DNA of 64,000 nucleotides from Erythrobacter sp. KY5 (GCF_003264115.1 NZ_CP021912.1:3083001-3147000); one strand, 5' to 3'; counted from the first letter of the stretch, positions 52,522 to 62,068 are shown. The notes: generated by a model from the sequence alone, not told the origin. Made by a program: numbers and translations.

Positions 52522-53346
52522 TCAGGCAGAGCCGGGCTCGCGCACCAGTCGCCGCAACCGGTCCCTGCCCCAGATCGTAAGGACGATCGAGCCCGCGATC
52601 ACCGCCAGCCGCACAGCATTGCCAAGCTGCCCTCCAAGCGCGTTTTCGCCGAGTGCGAAGATCGCCCACGCGCTGTTGAGCCCTGCATGGAGGAAGATGG
52701 CGGGCCACAGGTTGAAATCCCACTTCCAGTAGATCCAACCAAACCACAGCCCCCCGAATGCGGTTATCCCCGCAATGGTCAGCGCCTGGGTGATGTCGCC
52801 CTCGCCCTGCCACATGTGGAAACCGCCGAAGAACAGCGAGGGCAGAAGCGCGGCGGGTATGAAGTGCCAACGGAAATGCTGCATCAGCACTCCGATGGCG
52901 AGGCCGCGAAATATGATCTCTTCCATGATCGGAAAGATCACCCCGCCAAAGGCAAGCTCATCGGCATCAAGGTCGGGATTGAGGCTGCCCGCGAAGAGGA
53001 ACACCGCTATCGCAGGCACGAACAGGATCGCAGCGAAAAGGGCGGGCGCAAGCACGGGCCGCATCAGCCCCACGATGTCCCATTGGCGCCTCCACGCGAC
53101 CCCTGCGATCAGCCAGAACGCCAGCGCGACCGCCGCGAGATCGAGAAGGTTCAAAAGCAGTGGCCAGCCATACGGAAAGTCGGTGAACCACTCGTCCACC
53201 GCCAGATATCGCAGCGCATCGGCATTATACGCATTGGCGAGCATCGCGACAACGACAGCGATCGCGGCGATGCACCATGAGCGCGGAGGTGAGGAAGCCA
53301 GTGTGTTCACGCGCTGAAGAGATGCCGCGTTACGCGCTGGCGTCAA
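52522..53346 (-). CDS. CPBP family intramembrane metalloprotease
   Basis: 274 residues, about seven membrane helices. CAAX-protease/bacteriocin-processing motifs: EEIIFRGLAIGVL (the EExxxR motif), FFGGFHMW and FLHAGLNSAW. The Glu and His residues coordinate metal. Substrate unknown. Divergent from the thiC riboswitch. Confidence 0.9.
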   Translation of the reverse strand: MTPARNAASLQRVNTLASSPPRSWCIAAIAVVVAMLANAYNADALRYLAVDEWFTDFPYGWPLLLNLLDLAAVALAFWLIAGVAWRRQWDIVGLMRPVLAPALFAAILFVPAIAVFLFAGSLNPDLDADELAFGGVIFPIMEEIIFRGLAIGVLMQHFRWHFIPAALLPSLFFGGFHMWQGEGDITQALTIAGITAFGGLWFGWIYWKWDFNLWPAIFLHAGLNSAWAIFALGENALGGQLGNAVRLAVIAGSIVLTIWGRDRLRRLVREPGSA

Positions 53347-53423
53347 GCGGCAAAAGACGCTTACCCGTTCTGGCCTATCCTGGCCCGGGCCACTCGACAG
53401 GCGCGCCCATCATCGCTACCAAT

Positions 53424-55461
<2,038 letters not shown>

Positions 55462-55499
55462 GTCCAGCTGAGTACGCGAGTTGAAAGTCGTAAACTTGA

Positions 55500-55524
55500 T
55501 CCGGCGTCGCTATGCGACGCCGGA
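55500..55524 (+). terminator. Perfect hairpin behind thiC, possible terminator
   Basis: TCCGGCGTCGC and GCGACGCCGGA form an 11-bp perfect stem around TAT. No T-run follows, so it may be a weak terminator or mark the left border of the AT-rich module. Confidence 0.5.
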
Positions 55525-55537
55525 GACTTGGCGAGTT

Positions 55538-55903
55538 TCAAACAACATTAAGACTTCTTGTTCGTTCGCCGATTGAAGCAACTAGCATTTCTCTAATCCG
55601 CTCAACGATAACCCGCCGTGCATACGCAGGTGGGCAACTTCTGCGATCCTTCCAACGGCTAATCGTGCTCACGGAAACTTTGAATTCTTGAGCAAGTTCG
55701 CTGGGATTGAAGTGATTTCTTATTACTGATCCAATTATATGAGAAAAATCTTCGTCACTTTCTTGGTCGTAGGAGTCGAGTGCATCTGCCAGAAGCTTAA
55801 GGCTGCGAACCTCTGCATTTTGTAGTTTTTCGAAAAACGTAGAGCCGTTTAGCGTCTTTTTTCCACAATCGACTTCCCTAGCTACGTTTAGCTTGTCAGA
55901 CAT
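55538..55903 (-). CDS. HTH regulator of HTH/GNAT module 1
   Basis: 121 residues. A helix-turn-helix lies at about 68-92: NPSELAQEFKVSVSTISRWK, then DRRSCPPAYARRVIVERIRE. The N-terminal half (STFFEKLQNAEVRSLKLLAD) is helical. The HTH and flanking residues align with the protein at 60673-61122 (TxxRWxDRxxxPxY). The gene is AT-rich compared with thiC. It is divergent from the GNAT-like gene with a 156-base gap. The motif ATTCGAAAGGAT upstream of the start is identical in both modules. It may be an autorepressor. Confidence 0.75.
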   Translation of the reverse strand: MSDKLNVAREVDCGKKTLNGSTFFEKLQNAEVRSLKLLADALDSYDQESDEDFSHIIGSVIRNHFNPSELAQEFKVSVSTISRWKDRRSCPPAYARRVIVERIREMLVASIGERTRSLNVV

Positions 55904-56007
55904 GGGAAGTATCCTTTCGAATTAAAACACTTGATTGAGGGTATCTCGAATCAGCGCAGCGCCGAATCGCTTTCACGGGCGGCGCATAAGTGTGTATCGC
56001 ACAAACC

Positions 56008-56036
56008 TTGACAATATGCAAATTTTTTGCATATGC
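56008..56036 (+). promoter_or_regulatory. Promoter with embedded operator, module 1
   Basis: A -35 TTGACA (56008-56013) and, 17 bases on, a -10-like ATATGC (56031-56036). Within the spacer is a perfect palindrome ATATGCAAA (56014-56022), TTT, TTTGCATAT (56026-56034). The arrangement is that of a repressor-controlled promoter driving the GNAT-like gene. Confidence 0.65.
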
Positions 56037-56059
56037 GCTTTCATCATTTCGGAGAAAAA

Positions 56060-56755
56060 ATGGCTCGACTAATTATACGTGAAGCTACCGCCGGAGACTA
56101 TGAGGACGTCTTCTGTTTCTATGAAGAAAATCCAGATGACCATGTGATGCTTCGCGATGAGGCTGATGTGCGCAATGCTATCAGCAATGGTACATTTTTT
56201 ATTGCTATTGACACGGAAGCTGACAACAACGGACGAATATGCGCTGCCTCTGCCGTGTACGATGTTCCGTCGACGTTGGACTCAGGAGGTTCCGTGCTAC
56301 TGAAGGAGGCTGGTGGTTCACTTACTAAACCAATAATGCGAGGATTAGGACTTCACAAGATTTTTCATGCGGCTCGCGGACTTCATGAGTATATCTTGGA
56401 TCGCTTTGGCTTCGATTACTACTTTGGTGCAATAATCCTGCCGAACCCACCGTCTGTAAAAAACATAGAGAGAATGGGTTTTGAGCCGTGGACTGAAGCC
56501 CCAAAGAAACTCGTAGAGGAACGGGCGCCTTATGCATTGACGGACGAGGGGATCGGCTTTTTTCGTTGCAAAGAGGCTGCGCTTCAATCCCATGCAAAGT
56601 TTCTCCTAGATATTCAAAATGTTGGACACGTTGTCAGGCACGGCGAGAACTCGCAGACCGAACAGGTCGAAGTTGTCCTGAGCATCGAAACTTTGAAACG
56701 ATATCGGCCCATTGTAGAGATTATCGCGGCGGGAGATTTCGAAAAGCTGACGTAG
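56060..56755 (+). CDS. GNAT-like protein of HTH/GNAT module 1
   Basis: 231 residues. N-terminal LIIREATAGDYEDVFCFYEE is GNAT strand 1 plus helix, FIAIDTEADNNGRICAASAV the following strands, and HEYILDRFGFDYYFGAIILP, NPPSVKNIERMGFEPW the later fold. A canonical Q/RxxGxG acetyl-CoA loop is not obvious. A C-terminal extension of about 70 residues follows. AT-rich. ATG 56060 has GGAG five bases upstream. The substrate is unknown; candidates are a small-molecule signal synthase or a toxin-like acetyltransferase. Confidence 0.7.
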   Translation: MARLIIREATAGDYEDVFCFYEENPDDHVMLRDEADVRNAISNGTFFIAIDTEADNNGRICAASAVYDVPSTLDSGGSVLLKEAGGSLTKPIMRGLGLHKIFHAARGLHEYILDRFGFDYYFGAIILPNPPSVKNIERMGFEPWTEAPKKLVEERAPYALTDEGIGFFRCKEAALQSHAKFLLDIQNVGHVVRHGENSQTEQVEVVLSIETLKRYRPIVEIIAAGDFEKLT

Positions 56756-56798
56756 TTAATCTGTAGAACTAAATCGCGCAGCACGTTATAACCCCCGT

Positions 56799-57026
56799 AT
56801 GAACGCACCGCTCAAAGTCACCAAGATCGGCAATTCTGCCGGGGTTATCCTGCCTAAGGAAATCCTCGCGCGCCTGCGGGTGGGCCCGGGGGACGTGCTC
56901 TACGTCACCGAAGCGCCCGATGGTATCCGGCTGACCGCCACCGATCCCTCCTTTGCCGAGAAGATGGCGCTGGCGGAAAAGATCATGCGCGAGGATCGCG
57001 ACATCCTTCGCGAACTGGCGAAGTGA
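56799..57026 (+). CDS. AbrB/MazE-family antitoxin
   Basis: 75 residues. Swapped-hairpin AbrB motif VTKIGNSAGVILPKEILARL, RVGPGDVLYVTE; the C-terminal helix MALAEKIMREDRDILRELAK probably blocks the toxin. GC-rich like the surrounding chromosome, not like module 1. It precedes a Doc-like toxin whose frame is broken. Confidence 0.9.
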   Translation: MNAPLKVTKIGNSAGVILPKEILARLRVGPGDVLYVTEAPDGIRLTATDPSFAEKMALAEKIMREDRDILRELAK

Positions 57027-57035
57027 CCACTTTTC

Positions 57036-57108
57036 GTCGCTCCAGCGAATGCTGGGGTCTCTGGCCGCTGCGCAAGACGCTTGAGATACCGGCTTTCGCT
57101 GGCGTGAC
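57036..57108. repeat. Dispersed inverted repeat between antitoxin and toxin
   Basis: GTCGCTCCAGCGAATGCTGG (57036-57055, continuing GGTCTC) and GAGATACCGGCTTTCGCTGG (57083-57102, continuing CGTGAC) form an imperfect inverted repeat of a common proteobacterial type (GTCACCCCAGCGAAAGCTGG). Antitoxin and Doc genes usually touch; here they are 100 bases apart because of this element. Confidence 0.7.
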
Positions 57109-57126
57109 TGCATCGATTGGTCGAGA

Positions 57127-57533
57127 GTGACCGATCCCCCTATCCGCCTCGAACCCGTCTGGATCGACGCCACGGTTGCGAGTGCGATCCACGACCGGCA
57201 GCTGGCGAACATGGCGGGCCGAGCGGCGTGCGCGATGCAGGCGCTCTCGAAAGCGCGCTCGCGCGACCGCGTAACCAGTGGGAATATGGCGAAGACGATC
57301 TGTCTGCGCTCGCCGCCGCCTACGCCTTCGGGCTGGCGCGCAATCATCCGTTCGCCGATGGCAACAAGCGCACCGCATGGGTGCTTGCACGTCTCTTCCT
57401 GAAGCTGAACGGACAGACCCTCTCGTTTACACCGATAGAGGCTATCAATGTGGTCCTGGCACTGGCGGAAGGCGAACTCTCCGAAGACGCACTCGCCGAC
57501 TGGTTTCGACATCACCTCGCCGAGCCCGACTAG
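57127..57533 (+). pseudogene. doc: Doc-like (Fic) toxin, frameshifted
   Basis: GTG 57127 opens VTDPPIRLEPVWIDATVASA and IHDRQLA, which is the Doc N-terminus. At about 57204-57208 the frame must shift by one to continue as EHGGPSGVRDAGALESALAR and onwards. The C-terminal half with the Fic motif HPFADGNKRTAW is intact. One missing base in CTGGCGAACATGG explains the break. No slippery heptamer is visible, so a loss-of-function deletion or a sequencing error is likely. The stop at 57531-57533 is TAG, with its last base from the IS element. Confidence 0.8.
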
Positions 57534-58379
57534 GGTCCGTACTCAATAAGGACTGGTGCTGTTGAGTGATTGGTGATTCAAGGCTGTTGGAAGGAGCCTT
57601 GGATGAGCAAGCATCTTTACTGGTTGGACGATCAGTCGTGGGCGGCGATTGAGCCTTTGCTGCCCCGTGGTCGGCGCGGTGCACGGCGGGTTGATGATCG
57701 GCGCGTGATCTCGGGGATCATGCACATGCTCAAGACGGGTGCCCGGTGGCGCGATTGCCCTTCTGAGTATGGTCCCTACACGACGGTCTACAACCGCTTC
57801 AACCGGTGGAGCCGACAGGGCGTGTGGCAAGACATCTTCTATGCTCTGACCGGATCGAGCGGGGTGATCGGCGGGGTCACCGCCTCGGTGGACTCGATGC
57901 ACATCAAGGCGCATCGCTCGGCAGCGGGCGCAAAAGGGGGGCCTTCCATCACTGTATCGGGCGCTCGCGCGGCGGTCGTACCACCAAGGTTCACGCCCTG
58001 ACCGATGAGCGGGGACGGCCCCTCGCTCTGGTCCTGACCCCCGGCAACACGCATGATCTGACAGGCGCGCGCGATCTGCTGGCCATCACCGGTGCGCCCC
58101 GCCGCCTGCTGGCCGATCGCGCCTATGACGCGCGGTCCCTGCGCGACTGGCTTGCCGAGCACGGCTGCGAACCAGTCATCCCGCCCAACCCGACCCGCAA
58201 ACACCCGCACACATACGACGCTCTCGCCTACAAGCAGCGCAACGGGATCGAACGCTTCTTCTGCCGCCTGAAAGACTTCCGACGCATCCACACCCGCTAC
58301 GACAAGCGCGCAGACATCTTCCTCTCTGCAATACTCATCGTCGCCGCCATCATCTGGTGGGCTAATTGAGTCCCGACCC
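57533..58379 (+). mobile_element. IS5-family insertion sequence (IS427-like group)
   Basis: About 847 bases. Left terminal repeat GGGTCCGTACTCAATAAG and right end CTAATTGAGTCCCGACCC (inverted: GGGTCGGGACTCAATTAG) match at 15 of 18 positions. The element is flanked by TA at 57531-57532 and 58380-58381, the short target duplication of this group. It contains one transposase gene in two frames. Confidence 0.9.
57603..58369 (+). CDS. IS5-family transposase, made by -1 frameshift
   Basis: The first frame (57603-58001, MSKHLYWLDDQSWAAIEPLL) ends soon after the catalytic Asp in ASVDSMHIKAHRS. The second frame (to 58369) carries the second Asp in LLADRAYDARSL and Glu in RNGIERFFCRLKDF. The frames meet at AAAAGGGGGG (57932-57941), a plausible -1 slippery tract, as known in IS427-group elements. 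The fused product is about 255 residues. Confidence 0.88.
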
Positions 58380-58984
58380 TAACCCCGCCCCATCCCCACC
58401 AGCACGCGATCCAGCGCCTGCAGGAACCGCGAGCGATCCGCCTTGCTGAACGGCGCAGGGCCACCACCGACCCCGTCCATCCCGGCGCGCAGGTCTTCCA
58501 TGATTGCACGGGTGGCAATCGCGTTACCGATGCTGGCGGCGTCGAATTCTCGCCCGTCGTGTTTCAGCACGCGCGCGCCTGCTTTGAGGCAGCGTTCGGC
58601 CAGCAGGATGTCGGCGGTGATCACCACGCTGCGCTCGTCGGCATGCTCCGCGATCCAGTCGTCCGCCGCGTCGTATTTTGGTCCCTCAGGCGCCGGGCGC
58701 GGGCCATCCGGCCCGCTTGGCTCCTTGCATAAGCTCGGGCGCGCTTGCAGGTGGCCTTTGGCCAGCTGCGTCTTCGACTTCGCTTCCGCGCTTGTGGGCG
58801 GTGGGCCGCCCGAGATGTGCACGGTATAACCATCAGCGACCACGCGCTTCACCCGCTCACTCACCGGCACGCGGAAGGGCGAGTTGCTCACCACGCGGAC
58901 CTGGGCCTTGAACCTGTCGGCCACGCGGTACACTTCGTCCTTCACCGGGCAGGCGTCGGCATCGACAAGGATGGTGATCGTCAT
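58379..58984 (-). CDS. YaiI/YqxD (DUF188) family protein with an in-frame insertion
   Basis: 201 residues. MTITILVDADACPVKDEVYR, SNSPFRVPVSERVKRVVADG, YDAADDWIAEHAD and VVITADILLAERCLKAGARV are the PIN-like DUF188 family. Between VVADG and YDAADDW, where relatives have only a few residues, about 50 residues are inserted (53-103), rich in Gly/Pro (SGPDGPRPAPEGPK). The DNA of the insertion holds a hairpin GCGGGCC-ATCC-GGCCCGC (58699-58716). ATG 58984. The stop is shared with the IS insertion point. Confidence 0.88.
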   Translation of the reverse strand: MTITILVDADACPVKDEVYRVADRFKAQVRVVSNSPFRVPVSERVKRVVADGYTVHISGGPPPTSAEAKSKTQLAKGHLQARPSLCKEPSGPDGPRPAPEGPKYDAADDWIAEHADERSVVITADILLAERCLKAGARVLKHDGREFDAASIGNAIATRAIMEDLRAGMDGVGGGPAPFSKADRSRFLQALDRVLVGMGRG

Positions 58985-59268
58985 GGGACCACGCGTTAGC
59001 GCACGGGCATGCGGGAATCCAGAAACGCAGCCACTCCTCGCGAACAATAATTAGGCGACTGCGCAATTGTGTGCTACATCCTCCCCGCTGACGTCGGAAT
59101 TTGCGACGGAACTTGAAATTTGCGCTCCGCCGCTTGGTCGCCCTTCCAACGGGATGCACCCCCGGCGTTAACCGGACGACGACTTCCTTTCATCTGAACG
59201 AATTGACGCACAACCTTGCCGCATTCCGTGGTGAGGCAACACCCACGTTCTTGAAAGGAACGATTATT

Positions 59269-59484
59269 ATGTCCAGCAAAACTGGCTCCGTGAAATTCTT
59301 CAACGCCGACAAGGGTTATGGCTTCATCCAGCCCGACGATGGCTCGGCTGACAGCTTCGTACACATCAGCGCCGTGCAGGCCGCAGGCATGCAGACGCTC
59401 GATAAGGAGCAGCGCCTCAACTACGAAGTCGAAACCGGCCGTAACGGCAAGGAAAGCGCCGTAAACCTCTCGGCCGCAGACTGA
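59269..59484 (+). CDS. Cold shock protein CspA family
   Basis: 71 residues, single cold-shock domain. RNP1 KGYGFIQPDDG and RNP2 DSFVHISAV are intact; the end is NGKESAVNLSAAD. It binds single-stranded nucleic acid. AAAGGA precedes ATG 59269. The gene-free stretch of about 280 bases upstream (58985-59268) would allow a long structured leader, typical of csp genes. A strong terminator follows. Confidence 0.95.
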   Translation: MSSKTGSVKFFNADKGYGFIQPDDGSADSFVHISAVQAAGMQTLDKEQRLNYEVETGRNGKESAVNLSAAD

Positions 59485-59490
59485 CGGACA

Positions 59491-59527
59491 AGCGCAGCGC
59501 GGAACATCATGGTCCGCGCTGCGTTTT
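59491..59527 (+). terminator. Rho-independent terminator of cspA
   Basis: AGCGCAGCGCGGA pairs with TCCGCGCTGCG around ACATCATGG, then TTTT. Inside it GGAAC (59501-59505) and CGTT (59522-59525) are 16 bases apart and so also match the EcfG consensus for the next gene. Confidence 0.85.
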
Positions 59528-59569
59528 ATCCATTCAGCACTTTTCCGGCAGACCGAAAGGCAGATCACC

Positions 59570-59785
59570 ATGGCGCAGACTTACGAATTCTATCTCGAAC
59601 GCGCGGCGCAATCTGCTCTGGCTGCGGACGAAGCGGTGCTCGAAAATGTGCGGATGCGCGAGCTGCGCTCCGAAAAGAACTGGCTCGCCCTTGCCGAGCG
59701 TACCCGCGAAGGCAAGATTGCCCGCGAAAAGGCAGACGCCATGCGCGCGGCCAAGCGCGAAGCAGAGCTTGGCCTGACCAACTGA
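59570..59785 (+). CDS. Small helical protein of unknown function
   Basis: 71 residues, rich in Ala, Glu, Arg and Lys: YEFYLERAAQSALAADEAVL, RMRELRSEKNWLALAERTRE, EKADAMRAAKREAELGLTN. Probably one long helical hairpin. No family recognised. Possible EcfG promoter embedded in the upstream cspA terminator. Confidence 0.72.
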   Translation: MAQTYEFYLERAAQSALAADEAVLENVRMRELRSEKNWLALAERTREGKIAREKADAMRAAKREAELGLTN

Positions 59786-59847
59786 CAGTTTTTGCGGCGC
59801 GCCTTGATTGAGCGTGTATGATGTCCCCTCGAAAGAGAGGACCATCC

Positions 59848-60348
59848 ATGCACAGATCAGCCACCCGTTTCGCCGCCACTATCCTCGCAAGCGCCGCTTG
59901 CACCGGCCCCGCGCTCGCCGATGCGCATGTCGAGGCTGGCAGCGAGCAGGCCAGCGCGGACAAGCGCACCATCATGCCCGAAGACCCGGGCGCGCGCGGC
60001 TTCATGGAACAATTCGGCTTTTCCGAAGCGGTGATCCACGGCGACACCGTCTACCTTTCCGGCGTGATCCTCGGCCCTGCGCAAGAGGGCGAGACGCAGG
60101 AAGAGGCGTTCGACCGCACGTTCCAATATATCGGCAGCATCCTGGAGCGCGCCGGGTCGAGCTGGGACGACGTGCTCGACATCACCACCTACCATGTAGA
60201 CATAGACGCCTCGATGCCCGCGCTCGCCGCGGTGAAGAACCGCTATGTTAAAGCGCCGTTTCCTGCGTGGACCGCGATTGATGTGGACCGGCTGTACACG
60301 CCCGACGGGGTGGTGGAGATCAAGATTACGGCTCGGGTTGGTGAATGA
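59848..60348 (+). CDS. RidA/YjgF-like protein, exported
   Basis: 166 residues with a signal peptide (MHRSATRFAATILASAACTG, cleaved near ALADA). The Rid domain shows VIHGDTVYLSGVILGP, FQYIGSILERAGSSWDDVLD and FPAWTAIDVDRLYTPDGVVE. The Arg that RidA uses on imines (in PxRxxV) is replaced by Trp, so deaminase activity is unlikely. ATG 59848 follows GAGAGGA. Confidence 0.85.
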   Translation: MHRSATRFAATILASAACTGPALADAHVEAGSEQASADKRTIMPEDPGARGFMEQFGFSEAVIHGDTVYLSGVILGPAQEGETQEEAFDRTFQYIGSILERAGSSWDDVLDITTYHVDIDASMPALAAVKNRYVKAPFPAWTAIDVDRLYTPDGVVEIKITARVGE

Positions 60349-60672
60349 CCGTTCTAATCGAAGCTTTTAGAAGCATTTGCCCTAGACTATAGCCAGTTTG
60401 GGCGCATCTTATTTTTCAGATCAGATTAAAATATTTTTTTTGGGCTACCACCAGATCAATTGCAGACGTCATCATAAGCCAGGCCATTCTTACTTTTTAT
60501 GTGTCGCTATATGGATCATAAGGTAATATGATTGCATGAATGCCAGATAATACGACATAACATTCGGCAACGATAGCGACACCATTACATAAGTTGAGCT
60601 TATAGACCGAAATTGCGTTCGCCGCTTAATAAGCTCTTCATTTATGAGAAGTCTGTTACCTCATAAATACAT
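60349..60672. other. AT-rich gene-free stretch left of module 2
   Basis: About 320 bases with sharply higher AT content than the flanking ridA-like gene. No gene, no clear repeat and no terminator with a strong stem was found. It marks the left border of the acquired HTH/GNAT module 2. Confidence 0.5.
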
Positions 60673-61122
60673 TTAGCGGCTCGCGACAACTCTAATCTTC
60701 TCATGATCTGATGAACATTCCTCGTCCGTTATTGATATCACCTCAAAAACACTTGGATTTGAGTCAAACCCACATTGATCAATTCTCCTTTGAGATTCTT
60801 CCGAAATCCGTTTGAGTATTTTTCTTGAAAACACCTCCCTTGCCTCTTCGTATCTTGGCGTAGCAGAGCGATCGGCCCAACGCGCCGGAGTAGAACGAGC
60901 AACACCCGTAATTTCAGCAATCTCGGCCGCAGAAATTCCGATATCCAACGCCCATTGGACAATTCCAGCAAAAACTTCTTGATCACCCAATGGCTTTTGG
61001 TCAGCTAGTGAAATAGTTTTCAATGCTAAGCCAGCTTGAATACCTCTATATACTTTAAGCAATTTCGCGAATTCTGCATCAGCTAGGTTAGATGAGAGAG
61101 ATTTCGATATACAAAGTTCCAT
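60673..61122 (-). CDS. HTH regulator of HTH/GNAT module 2
   Basis: 149 residues. The HTH is at about 63-88: ISAAEIAEITGVARSTPARW, then ADRSATPRYEEAREVFSRKI. It aligns with the regulator at 55538-55903 around (A/S)ST(P/I)(A/S)RWxDRxxxPxY. The N-terminal part is helical and a 40-residue C-terminal tail is added. AT-rich. The leader ATTCGAAAGGAT is identical to that of module 1. Divergent from the GNAT-like gene. Confidence 0.75.
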   Translation of the reverse strand: MELCISKSLSSNLADAEFAKLLKVYRGIQAGLALKTISLADQKPLGDQEVFAGIVQWALDIGISAAEIAEITGVARSTPARWADRSATPRYEEAREVFSRKILKRISEESQRRIDQCGFDSNPSVFEVISITDEECSSDHEKIRVVASR

Positions 61123-61189
61123 GGTGGGAATCCTTTCGAATCATATGAGTCAACAAAATTATTTCGTGCTTATGTCGCGGTAAGGATTA

Positions 61190-61231
61190 ATGTTGCATTT
61201 TGCAACATATAAGATATGTGCTACATTGTAG
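61190..61231 (+). promoter_or_regulatory. Promoter and operator region, module 2
   Basis: Perfect palindrome ATGTTGCA (61190-61197), TTT, TGCAACAT (61201-61208), and a second small one CTACA-T-TGTAG (61221-61231). A -35-like TTGCAA (61200-61205) and -10-like TACATT (61222-61227) overlap them. The TTT spacer and GCA/TGC flanks are shared with the module 1 operator. Confidence 0.6.
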
Positions 61232-61247
61232 CTTTATGGAGGGGTGC

Positions 61248-62051
61248 ATGGCGCTCGAGATGGTTGACAAAGGCGCAGTGCGCATCCGAAGAATGCGGCA
61301 ATCCGATATCGGTGACGTCGCGGCACTGATCCAATCTATCATACAACGGGACCAGGATAATGGGAGGCCGCCACGCCTCGGGCCATTGGATGAAGACACT
61401 GTTGAGCGCTCTTTGATCGAGTATGTGGGGCAGTCCGTTGTCCTAGAAAGCGCAGAGAGGCCTCGCATTCTAGCCTGTGCCCTAATCCTGTTGTTTGAAG
61501 ACTTAGAGGAGGAAGGGGTCACTTACCCCCCCGGACTCGCTGAAGCAGCGAAGCTGACTCTCGACCCGGAGCTATATGGAACCGAAGTTGCGAATCTGAT
61601 GCACTCGATTCGGATTGTTAGCCAAGCGCTATCTGAAAGGCTTGGAGGCCAAACGCTTGACTTGGTTTACAATGTTCTGAGCCAGAATGCTGGCCAGTTA
61701 AAGCATGTTGAAGCGCTGGGCTTAAGAATTCGAGCCCCTCGAGGCTACCTGAAGGCTGTCTTGGAAGCACGAGAAGCCAATCTCAATCTTTCAGGACAAA
61801 AGATACTGACCTTCGATGTCTCTGATGAAGCGATCGGCATTGCTTTAACGAGTATCTTCGACCTTGTTGGTAGCGGCTCATTCTCTAGAAGACTTATGGG
61901 TGCCTCAAGCCCACAAATCGAAGGATGGGCTGTGCAATTGGATCATCCATTTTTCGGTGACGAATTACCGATCCTGAAATGTCTTGCAGATGAGATCGGC
62001 CTCCAGACACCTCGATGGATGGCCACTGCGTCAGGGTCGATGATCACCTAG
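61248..62051 (+). CDS. GNAT-like protein of HTH/GNAT module 2
   Basis: 267 residues. VRIRRMRQSDIGDVAALIQS is GNAT strand 1 and helix; SVVLESAERPRILACALILL the next strands; SIRIVSQALSERLGGQTLDL, VYNVLSQNAGQLKHVEALGL the later part. The order and spacing match the module 1 protein although identity is low. A C-terminal extension of about 80 residues follows (DVSDEAIGIALTSIFDLVGS). ATG 61248 follows GGAGGGG. AT-rich. Function unknown. Confidence 0.7.
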   Translation: MALEMVDKGAVRIRRMRQSDIGDVAALIQSIIQRDQDNGRPPRLGPLDEDTVERSLIEYVGQSVVLESAERPRILACALILLFEDLEEEGVTYPPGLAEAAKLTLDPELYGTEVANLMHSIRIVSQALSERLGGQTLDLVYNVLSQNAGQLKHVEALGLRIRAPRGYLKAVLEAREANLNLSGQKILTFDVSDEAIGIALTSIFDLVGSGSFSRRLMGASSPQIEGWAVQLDHPFFGDELPILKCLADEIGLQTPRWMATASGSMIT

Positions 62052-62068
62052 AGAATCTCTAATCTGAG

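Noticed and set aside
57190-57215. Programmed frameshift in doc
   Set aside because: No slippery heptamer or stimulatory structure is visible at the switch, unlike the AAAAGGGGGG tract in the adjacent transposase.
56060-62051. LuxI-type acyl-homoserine lactone synthases
   Set aside because: The GNAT-like proteins lack the conserved LuxI Arg, Trp, Asp pattern and the neighbouring regulators are not LuxR proteins.
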